Shown: positions 1-8,776 of the stretch, piece by piece
Layout: the number at the start of each line of letters is the position of its first letter
How positions within the stretch are numbered: position 1 is the first letter of the stretch
Made by a program: the position numbers and the translations under genes
Assembly (NCBI GenBank): GCA_022376515.1
Contig: WTXI01000292.1
Span: forward strand, 1 to 45,346
Direction: 5' to 3'
DNA length: 45,346 bases
DNA from: Lactifluus volemus
Taxonomy: Eukaryota; Basidiomycota; Agaricomycetes; Russulales; Russulaceae
The notes under the pieces: generated by a model
What the model saw: the letters and a program-made list of their open reading frames with translations, nothing else
Told to the model about the DNA's origin: nothing
The model's database searches: none

Positions 1-162
1 GTCTTTTCCTCACAGAGCACGTTCATGGGGGTGTCTGGAGTAGTTTGGTGCAGACAAGTGGTTCCTCAGAGCCTAAGAGCTGGTGACCTAGTCTAGTCTC
101 CTTGTTACGGGCGATAATCATTTTCCGGGTCAGGTTCTCACAGGGAACTTAATTTTTGCTCT

Positions 163-318
163 CGATGCGTACAGAAACTAGCAGACAATCTACCGCCCCT
201 GTCAATTCGCTTTGTCAATCTGCAACGACTCACGATCAATGACCACCTCCCATTTCCCTTCTGGTCTTCTGCAACAATTATGATCTGCGAGTTCTCCACC
301 AATTCTTCTTGTGATAAC
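163..318. repeat. Direct repeat, copy 1
   Basis: This segment matches 574-715 in the same orientation. Shared blocks include CTACCGCCCCTGTCAATTCGC (with one difference), GACCACCTCCCATTTCC, CTTCTGGT and CTGCGAGTTCTCCAC. The copies differ by scattered substitutions and small indels, so the duplication is not recent. About 255 bases of unrelated sequence separate them. Identity is roughly 80% by eye. It could be a dispersed repeat inserted twice, or a local duplication. Confidence 0.75.
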
Positions 319-573
319 AATTCCCAGAACCAGGGTTTCCACTGGCGTTACCACCAACGCTTACCGACATCCAGACCTCCCTCAAGAACTTGAAGCTTGA
401 GCGGCAAAAGAATCCAAGACAACCTCCGAGAGAAGGACACCCACTGCCAGCAAAGATCACCCCGCACACCTACAATATAAATATCGAAGTGCAGGCCCTC
501 AGGCTGAACGAGCTATCTAGAAAAAATTTTCAGGGCAAACACCAACGCCGATGGTGGCAGTAGACAATGTGTA

Positions 574-715
574 GCGTACAAAAACTAATAGACATCTACC
601 ACCCCTGTCAATTCGCTTCGTCAACCTGCGAAGACTCACCATCAACGACCACCTCCCATTTCCTACCACCCTTCTGGTATTCTGCGAGTTCTCCACTAAT
701 TCTTCTTGTCATACC
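574..715. repeat. Direct repeat, copy 2
   Basis: Second copy of the segment at 163-318, same orientation. It carries the same block order (CACCCCTGTCAATTCGCTTCG, ACGACCACCTCCCATTTCC, TTCTGCGAGTTCTCCAC). It ends about 25 bases before the stop of the decayed serine dehydratase on the minus strand. Confidence 0.75.
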
Positions 716-738
716 TTAAAACTACCACACAATGAACA

Positions 739-1882
739 CTACCATCTTTTCTCATCCACAGTTGGTGGTACGAGCCGCGTCAAAAGCTCTCGCTTGTATC
801 CCGGCACCAACGTCGCTGAGCAGGCAAGTTCTATCATCGACTTGTGATCACCTGTCGAAGTGAATCTTCATCGCCTGATATCCCATGGGCACTTGAATGG
901 GAAATGCTCACCAGAAAATGCCCCAGCAACCTGCATTGTCATCTCGTCGGGCAGTCACGCATTTCACGCCACCAGAACGGTCGAGCGAGCGGCGCGCACC
1001 ACCGCTGCAGACAGCTCTAATGCTCCGAGAGACGTTGCTTTTGAATTGATCTCAGCTATGTGTGCGATGCGCATTCCGTACTATCATCTGTCCGCAAAAT
1101 TACCCCAGCGAGCGTGATGTAGGTGCCTGCACGGTTTGCGGTGGTAAAAGTAAGCTGACCCGTGCGTCTCGAGCGTGACCACGGGAACTGCATCGCTGCT
1201 TCATGGTTCTGTGATGGGTGGAGAGGAAAAGAGCTTACACCATCATCCCAGCCGACGTCCTTGCATCCCTTAATGATGCCACCTAGCAACCCGCCAACAA
1301 GGCAGCGGGCTTGACACCTCGAGGGAGCTCCGTCTGTATCTCTGTGATCATCGACGCTTGGCCTCCCCACAATATCTGGTAATCATACGCCGGCAGAAGC
1401 ACACTAAAAATGTGGTCGTGAGCGTTCAAATATTGGCCTCCCTCACTAACGTGCGCCAAGGAGAACCCGTCACCGTCGCCACGTACGTGTCTGCACAGCC
1501 ACCTCAGCAGGGCGCAGTATTTCGACATAGAACACGCCCGGAAACGACGACGTTCGCACCGACGGCGCGCAGGAACGCTTGCGTCCGCGCGTCAACACCA
1601 TGTGGGAGGAAGATCATGCAGGGAACACCGAGCTCTTGCGCTGCGCTGGAGGCTGCGAGGCTCACATGACCTCCCGATGCACATAGAGCGCGCTGTACAA
1701 AGAGTGAGATGCCACGATGCTTGAAGGTCGGAAGTTCTGTGCGCATTTAATATACTAGGGCAAGGAGACCTGTTGGTATTGCACACACCTCAGGTTTAAG
1801 GTAGACGGCGTACTCTTATGACCCGAAGAAGAGTAGGGGTGTCTTTGGTCCAGAGTTGATGTTCGGGATGCCCCCCGGCCAT
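739..1882 (-). pseudogene. Degenerate L-serine/threonine dehydratase (PLP-dependent)
   Basis: The family uses pyridoxal phosphate to deaminate L-serine or L-threonine to pyruvate or 2-oxobutyrate. In order on the minus strand I can read: a start at 1882 (MAGGHPEHQLWTK), TPLLFF, YAVYLKPE, the PLP-lysine region FKHRGISLFVQ, SGGHVSLAASSAAQELGVPC, YDYQILWGGQASMI, a glycine-rich LLGGIIKGC, VGWDD, an intron, VPVVTLETHGSAYFYH, YGMRIAHIAEINSKATSLGA, GGVKCVT, PDEMTMQ, an intron, and the C-terminus SATLVPGYKRELLTRLVPP before TAG at 741-739. These pieces sit in different frames: at least three small frame breaks occur between 930 and 1110, and two stop codons precede YGMRIAH. The glycine loop normally reads SGGNAG; here it is SGGHVS, so the usual Asn is lost. 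The breaks and the altered loop both favour a pseudogene over sequencing error. Confidence 0.8.
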
Positions 1883-2848
1883 TGGTTTCAGAGATCAGCT
1901 AGAAACATTCAATAATCATGATTACTCATATGTCGGTAGCCGAGCCGAGTGATCGATGGTAGATTGTCTCGTCTCCGAAAGTTTCCGTCATCAGCATGTG
2001 ACGACATGGTAGATTTGCGTGCTCAAGCGCTCAAGCTCAGGCTCTAGAATGACATACAAATCGGATTGTAAGGTATTAGGCGATTCGTGTTGGTGAGCCA
2101 TCGCTTGACGGCAAATACGTCGTTCGGTTGTCGTATATAGTTCATCCGAAAGCTCTCGAGACGCCTAACACCGCCAACCTAACATGGGAGTTTCTCATAT
2201 TGAAAGAGGCAGTCGACACATGGTGGCTTAGAGTGACCAGAAAGCAATGTTGGGGATGGAACAAGCACCTCAGAGGTACGGAAAGTGTGAGGTTAGTCAT
2301 TTTCATGCAGTTCTCGAAGTGCGTTCTCTCTCCGTGCATTTCGTAACTTTGCTTCCTCTCGGTTCCTTGTTGCGCGTTCAACGGACTAGATGGGGAGTGT
2401 GTGAGAAAACGGGGACTAATTGTACTAGCAAGGTGGAAGGGTGCGCACCTCGTGGTGTAGGCACTTATTCAGCTCATACTTGACTCGATTACATCCACCT
2501 GTCCACTTGGTCCAGACATTCGCATGACAAAGTTCGAGAGCGTCGAAGAACTCCCTACACGCTATGATCATGATAAGACGATGAAATGTTGTAGTAGAGT
2601 AGAGATGAATTACCGATACGTTTTTTCGGAGTGTTGGGGGTGCATGTGAACCTTGAACCGATTTATGGTTAAAAACACGGCCGGGAGTTTTCGGTTGCTG
2701 TCGAACGTTCACCGAAATCTCCTTTGGAAGGTATTTATTCCCTCTCTCTTCTGCTTTCCAAATTCCACCATTTCTCACCCCCCACCCACATATTTTCTCA
2801 CTAACCCGCTTGTTGTGCAGATCAAATTTCTTCTCTTCCCATCACCAA
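1883..2848. other. Intergenic region; contains the transketolase 5' region
   Basis: No convincing gene is visible. The last 100 bases are pyrimidine-rich (CCCTCTCTCTTCTGCTTTCC and later runs), as expected upstream of a strongly expressed fungal gene. The sequence TTGTTGTGCAG ending at 2820 looks like a 3' splice site and may mark a short 5'-UTR intron ahead of the ATG at 2849. Confidence 0.4.
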
Positions 2849-5599
2849 ATGTCAAAGTTCGTTGCGTCTCCAACCGATGCGTTGTGCGTCGCTACCATCC
2901 GCACTCTCGCAGCGGATGTTGTCGGAAAAGCAAACTCGGGTCATCCAGGTCAGAATATGTTCCGAAAACACAGTTTGGCTTGTATTAATATATTTGGGGC
3001 CTCTTAGGTGCTCCGATGGGGATGGCCCCTGTGACCCACATACTGTTTACTCGGTCAGTATATGCTATCCTTTCTAGCTTTTTCAAGTCATCAGACCTTT
3101 TGGAACCAGCTTTTTCAACGCCAACCCCAAGAGTTCAAAATGGTTCAACCGTGATCGTTTCGTTCTTTCCAACGGGTATGCAGCATATATCCGTGCAGTG
3201 CGGATCTGACCATTCACGTGATCACACTTCTAGTCACGGGTTCGTCCACCAATCCTATACATAAATGGCGTTAATCTCCCAAATAGCTGTGCCCTTCAAT
3301 ACATTGCCCTCCATCTCTTGGGCTATAAACTCTCTTTAGATGATCTCAAGGCGTTTCGCCAGATTAACTCTCTGACCCCCGGTCACCCCGAGGCTCACCA
3401 TACTGACGGTTAGAAGCTTCGACCACAGTAGAACGCCGGGCGCATATACTTAGATTATTTTTTTCAGGTATCGAGGTCACCACTGGTCCTCTTGGCCAGG
3501 GTATCTCCAATGCAGTTGGCTTGGCCATAGCACAGGCCCATCTAGGAGCTGTTTATAATCGAGAGGGTTACGATCTCGTCAATAACTACACCTACGGTGT
3601 GTATACAGCGACTGACATGTTGCTTGTTTTTGACTTTATCGAATAGCGTTCCTTGGGGATGGTTGCTTGATGGAAGGTGTCTCCAGCGAGGCGTGCAGCC
3701 TCGCGGGACATCTTCAACTCGGCAACTTGATCGCCGTAAGTTCCTACTCTGCTACATACATCCCATTCTGAATCTTTTCTAGATTTGGGACGACAACCGT
3801 ACGTCAGGATTGTGTGTTTGGGATAGACTCATACTGAGACATGACCCCAGATATTTCTATCGATGGTGACACTGCAGTCGCTTTCACCGAAAACGTCGAG
3901 CAGCGCTACCGCGCTTACGGCTGGCAGGTCTTGCATGTCAGAGACGGCGATCAGTAATGTCCCACATCCTTAGCCTGACTTTACCATTCTAATTCAATAC
4001 AGTGACTTGGAGAGTATCTACAGCGCCATTGCCGAGGCGCGGCGCGAGAAGAACAAGCCGACGCTGATTCGTCTGACTACCACCATTGGTTATGGTTCAA
4101 AGCAGCAAGGTACCCATGGCGTCCACGGAAATCGTGAGTTCTGCCAATAGTACTGTAATTGCTGAGTGATCCAATATCTTTACAGCTCTGAAACCTGATG
4201 ACCTTGCTGCCCTCAAAACCAAGGTCGGCTTCAACCCCGAAATTTCCTTCCACGTACCCGACGAGGTTTATTCTGCTTGGGCAGTGGTTGGCGAGCGTGG
4301 CTCCGTGTTCGAAGCACAATGGCACTCGCTTCTCGCCTCCTACGCCAAGGCTTACCCCAATCAGCACGCCGAACTTACACGCCGGATTGCTGGCAGGCTC
4401 CCTGACGGCTGGGAGAAGTCACTCCCCACATACAAGTCGACGGATCCTGCGCAGGCCTCTCGCAAGTTATCAGAAATTGTTCTCTCTGCAATCACTCCGG
4501 TGCTTCCAGATCTCCTCGGTGGCTCTGCAGACTTGACGGGCAGCAATCTCACCAAAGTCAAGGGTACGGTTGATTTCCAGCCGGAGAACACAGGACTTGG
4601 GAGTTACAAGGGCACATACATTCGCTATGGTGTCCGTGAGCATGGGATGGGTGCGATCGCTAATGGCATCGCAGCCTATGGTGGCATCGTTCCATTTGTT
4701 GGGACGTTCCTCAATTTTGTGTCGTATGCTGCTGGTGCAGTACGCCTATCTGCCCTTTCCAGGCACCAGGTCATCTGGGTCGGTGCGTGTATCTTCGTTT
4801 TGTGCGTGACGATGACATTGGCAATGACAACCACTTATACAGCCACCCATGACTCGATCGGCCTTGGCGAGGATGGTCCTACACACCAGCCCATTGAAAC
4901 GGCGATCCACTTCCGCTCAATCTCTAACCTCGCGTTCTGGCGTCCTGCAGATGGCAATGAGACCTCTGCCGCGTACCTTGTTGCGCTCCGGTCGACCGAA
5001 ACGCCATCAATCCTCTCGCTTTCACGCCAGAACCTGCCTAACCTAGAGAACTCGACCATAGAGCATGCCACCAGGGGTGGCTACGTCGTGCACGAGGAGG
5101 AAGGCGAGAACCTGACAATTGTAGCCACAGGCTCGGAGGTCAGCATTGCGCTCGAAGCGGCAGGCAAACTCAAGGCGCAGGGCATCAAAACTCGCGTGGT
5201 ATCGCTCCCCTGCTGGCTCGTGTTTGATCAGCAGCCCCAGGAGTACAGACTTGGCGTGCTGCGCAGCGGTGCCCCCATCCTGTCACTCGAGGCGCTCTCG
5301 GTATGAGATATTCTTAGTGTTCTCTCCCGAGGCTGGCTGCTGACCATGGAAATACAGACCTCAGGCTGGTCAAAGTACAGCCACGAACAGTATGGTGTGT
5401 CGAACTGGGGTGCATCTGGCCCCTACAAAAAGTGTATGAGAAGTTCGGAATCACTGGTGACAGTACGCCACCTTTCATTCTTGACCACTTACTTGAATTT
5501 CACCGTGTTGCAGACATTGCGGTTGTTGGAAAGAAGGTAGTTGATTTCTACAAGGCCAAGGGCGGCGAAGTCGTATCTCCCTTGGTTAGGGCCCTCTAG
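2849..5599 (+). CDS. TKL1: Transketolase, 14 exons, one frame break near 5431
   Basis: Thiamine-diphosphate enzyme of the non-oxidative pentose phosphate pathway. Exons read 2849-2948, 3008-3053, 3110-3175, 3234-3239 (6 bases), 3287-3408, 3468-3596, 3647-3735, 3783-3798 (16 bases), 3851-3953, 4003-4133, 4186-4782, 4843-5300, 5358-5456 and 5514-5599. Conserved motifs are all present: [18 protein letters not shown] assembled across the 6-base exon, [13 protein letters not shown], the ThDP/metal site GDGCLMEG with [20 protein letters not shown] and [15 protein letters not shown]. The C-terminal part carries VATGSEV and ends at LVRAL. Summed exons are 2,048 bases, one short of a whole number of codons. 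The loss maps to PYKK(V)YEKFG near 5431, next to a run of five A. With one base restored the protein would be about 682 residues, the usual length. The start is the first ATG in frame with [12 protein letters not shown]. Confidence 0.93.
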
Positions 5600-5878
5600 A
5601 CTGGAGATTTGTTTGCGAGTAGAGGCTATAAAGAGCCGTTGAAAAGTTGAAACGATAGGATGTAGACTTTCCTGCTGTTCGTTCGAGTAACTTACTGAGC
5701 GTAGTCACTAGTGTATGTAGTCTGACAAGTATCAATACTTCTTGACTGTTTGTTGCGTTTGCGAATTGACCTGCGCGAAAGATACAGACCTGACCTGACA
5801 TTTGATAGTTGTCTAGTGACCGGAACGCCAAATGACGACCAGCCCAATTAATTTACGCGCTTTCATAAACAAAGAGAT

Positions 5879-6510
5879 CTATTTCTTCACGACATTGATA
5901 GTGTCCCAGACGTGCCTTTCCTGATCCTCCTTAACAACCTCAAGTACATGGGGTTTCAAATACCGAGTATCCTGAATGTATAGAAGGAAAGGATGAGAAT
6001 GTCAACGTTGGTGCGTGGGTATTTGTGGAGACGTACCTCCTCAGGCTTGATCCACTCAGACGGAGGGAGATCTTTATGTAGAACGCCAGCATGGGACGCG
6101 CGCTTGAATCGGAAGGCACGGTCGTAAGCCTCACGAGGCGTCAAGCGAGTCAATGCCTAGATAACCATAACATTTGACACAAAGTTAGACAAGCAAAGCC
6201 AGAAAGGGAAAAAAGCCAGCACACCCTTTGAACATCAGGACGTTCCTCGACGACTAGATTCAAAAAAAAAGGGAGAAATAAAGGAGATGAGTATTTAGTG
6301 CTTCTCGCGCCAGCGCAGTACGAGACCGTGGCGCGTGGGCGGAGTTTGGTGGGGGGTTGGTGACGTACGGAGGTCATCGTAAAGAAGTCCCATTCGGCGG
6401 TAGCCAGCGAGGTTGGCGTACCAGTTTGCGATGGGCTTGAGCCATTTTGAGAGGGTGCGGGAGGAGCGCACGTAGGGAGCGAGAGATGGACCAAGAGGAC
6501 CAAAAGGCAT
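5879..6510 (-). CDS. QCR7: Cytochrome b-c1 complex subunit 7
   Basis: Subunit of respiratory complex III in the inner mitochondrial membrane, on the matrix side near cytochrome b. Exons on the minus strand are 6510-6369, 6253-6225, 6156-6037 and 5971-5879, all with GT...AG introns, and add up to exactly 128 codons including the stop (127 residues, the family's normal size). Recognisable blocks are MPFGPLGPSLAPYV, WYANLAGYRRMGLLYDDLLVEE, VQRALTRLTPREAYDRAFRFKRA, LHKDLPPSEWIKPEED and a C-terminus ending INVVKK. Transcription converges on transketolase (279 bases apart) and diverges from the nucleoside diphosphate kinase. The protein appears complete. Confidence 0.95.
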
Positions 6511-6727
6511 GGTTTTGAAAAGTGAAAGTAACGGGTGAACCGGAACCGGTCGGGTACAGAGTAATTATTTGTGCGTGTTGTATGCCATAGATGGCGGCCA
6601 TCTCCGGATTTGGTAGATTGAAATGATCAAGTTTCTGCTTAAAATCTGCGCTCTTTTTTTCGCATACACTCACCTCTCTTTTCTTCCTTTTTGTCAATAC
6701 CACTCACAAGAACAACAAATCTCTATC
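6511..6727. promoter_or_regulatory. Divergent promoter, QCR7 / nucleoside diphosphate kinase
   Basis: The 217 bases between the two start codons must hold both promoters. The NDK-proximal side is pyrimidine-rich (TTTTTTTCGC, CACTCACCTCTCTTTTCTTCC) followed by an A-rich leader (CACAAGAACAACAAATCTC) immediately before the ATG. I see no convincing TATA box. Confidence 0.5.
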
Positions 6728-7469
6728 ATGTCTCCTCACGAGCGTACGTACATCATGGTCAAGGTCCGTGGCTGCTTCATTCCCTACCATCCTGCTCGCC
6801 GATGTGCTGATAGAGAGGACTATCGCCGTCGCCCTCATTCTAGCCCGACGGCGTCCAGCGTGGTCTTGTTGGCAACATCATCAGCCGTTTTGAACAGCGC
6901 GGCTTCAAACTCATCGCTCTCAAACTCGTCCATGCAAACACCGAGCACCTCGAGAAGCGTCTGTTTTCCCTTGCTATCGCGCGTAGAACGACAAAGCTCA
7001 CGCATCCCCCTTCTGTTAGACTACGAAGACCTGAAGGATAAACCCTTCTTCCCAGGTCTGATCAAATATATGGCCTCGGGCCCCGTCGTCGCCATGGTCT
7101 GGCAAGGCCTTGACGCTGTCAAGACGGGTCGTGCGATGCTTGGCGCGACCAACCCACTTGCCTCCGCTCCCGGTTCGTTTACCACCAATGCGGCTTCCTA
7201 CCTCGTACTAACTGCGATGTTAATACGCTGCGGATTAAAATAGGCACCATCCGTGGCGATTTCGCGCTCGCCGTCGGTCGCAACATTTGCCATGGCTCCG
7301 ACTCGGTCGAAAATGCCGAGAAGGAGATCAAACTGTCAGTAGTTTTTAGTTTGCGCCATGTACTTTCCGTAACGCTGATGTGGAACATCTTACCACCCTT
7401 GCATGCAGCTGGTTCCCTGAGGGTGTCGTTCAGTTCAATGCCGCGCTCCACGATTGGATCTTCGAGTAG
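6728..7469 (+). CDS. YNK1: Nucleoside diphosphate kinase
   Basis: Transfers the gamma phosphate from ATP to nucleoside diphosphates through a phospho-histidine. Exons are 6728-6763, 6844-6958, 7020-7172, 7244-7334 and 7409-7469, giving 456 bases and 151 residues, the standard length. Visible signatures: [71 protein letters not shown] and the active-site block [18 protein letters not shown], in which the histidine of NICHGSD is the phosphorylated residue. It ends HDWIFE. All four introns are GT...AG and the frame is intact. The gene symbol follows the yeast name. Confidence 0.96.
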
Positions 7470-8776
7470 ACGTTGGAGGTCATTACTAGTAGTAACACAG
7501 AGCCGACAAGTTTCAAACGTACAATGTAGAAGATAAAATTTCATGGGTCTCAATTACACGCACACAAGGGACATCACACGAAGAAAAAAAAAGCACACAC
7601 TGCCATGCTCTCGGAAAGATTTAGCTCTTTTGTCACTTGATGTAAGAAGATCTCTGGGCTTCGCGTATCTGCGGGCACAGGTGTCACTCCTATAACACTG
7701 CCACCATGCCAGAGCCAGCCTTCACATTTTCATAAGTATACACGCATGGTGTGGGCACGCGCCGCCATGAGGTCAACTGACGCACGTTCTTGCGCGACGT
7801 GCGGCATCACGTTGTTTATCGGAGATCATCGTCTCTGCCTCTTTGGCCTCGGCTCACTACCGACAACAACACGAATCAGGGGTTAGGGGGGGAAAGAACG
7901 GACACGAGGCGGGCTTATCATCATCGTAGTATGGCGTAAACACGCCTGAACATGCGTGGCACGTAGCAGAAAAGAATAAAGACAAGGGGAGGAACAGGAA
8001 CCGCTTCGCGTATTAGATAGCCGAAGTACGTGTAAAAGTTTGTGTGTTGGAAATGTGTTTTTTTGAAACGAAATGAATTCACCTAAACTCACGCACGATG
8101 GATCATAGATGGCGCTAGTTGACCGCATGCTTTTTTTTGGTTGTTGTTGTTGTTGTTGCCGCAGCCATCGCAACTCGCTCAAAGCTTTTTATCGATCGCT
8201 GATGAAAAATTTATTGGCTACACAGAGATAATGAACAAATGCGACTGTAGTAGGGGGGTAGACACAACAAACAGAAAACCACCGAGGGAAAAAAAAAATA
8301 AGACCAAGAAAAAAAGGAGAGTAATAAAGAATAGGTATGGAAAATTTGTTGACAGACGGGAAGAAAAGAAAAAATAATTAGATAAATACCCGAGGAGTCG
8401 GATGGGTTGGAGATACACTGCAATAGTCCAAGGCAATAGCGGTGTGATTGAATATGATAGGATAGCGCCAGTGAGAGAGCAGCAGCACCAGAAGCTGAGA
8501 GGCCAGCAAAGCCAACATGGACCATAGACCCAAGGTGCACAGAGGGCTCGGTTTAGACAGAGAGCATAGTCAGAAAAACCGGATAGAAACAGAGACGATG
8601 TACTGCCCGTGCAGGTGGTCTCCACAAAACTAGCCTCCATTCGCACAACAAGTGACCAGTGTTGGTCTATGAACAAATGGAGGCTAGATTGCGGACACCA
8701 CCCACGGAATGCAAATCGTATCTGGGCGTGATACCAGCAGCGGATTTGACGATGACTCTGGGTGACAGGTTCATCG
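7470..8776. other. Convergent intergenic region with low-complexity tracts
   Basis: No gene recognised. It contains a TTG microsatellite (TTGTTGTTGTTGTTGTTG) at about 8140-8158, an adenine-rich tract from about 8264 to 8380, and a perfect 12-base inverted repeat at 8630-8641 and 8676-8687 (annotated separately). A 152-codon open frame on the minus strand at 8218-8676 is hydrophobic but low in complexity where it crosses the A-rich tract, so I do not call it a gene. Confidence 0.4.
8630..8687. repeat. Perfect 12-base inverted repeat, 34-base spacer
   Basis: CTAGCCTCCATT at 8630-8641 is the exact reverse complement of AATGGAGGCTAG at 8676-8687. It lies about 90 bases past the stop of the EST1/SMG6-like gene, in the region where that transcript and the NDK transcript converge. 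It could form a hairpin in RNA from either strand. It may instead be the scar of a small element. Confidence 0.7.

Larger units (their letters stand above)
1..738. other. No gene recognised; contains a duplicated segment
   Basis: I see no gene here. The notable content is a direct duplication of about 150 bases (annotated separately). Short open frames on the minus strand run through both copies and share the residues EELVENSQ and RRLTKRIDRGGR-like stretches, but neither continues into a recognisable protein, and no intron pattern joins them. The segment lies just downstream of the decayed serine dehydratase and may be a relic of a repeat or mobile element. Confidence 0.4.

Noticed and set aside
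8218..8676. 152-codon hydrophobic open frame on the minus strand
   Set aside because: It crosses an A-rich low-complexity tract, matches no family I know, and lies between two converging genes; chance is the simpler reading.
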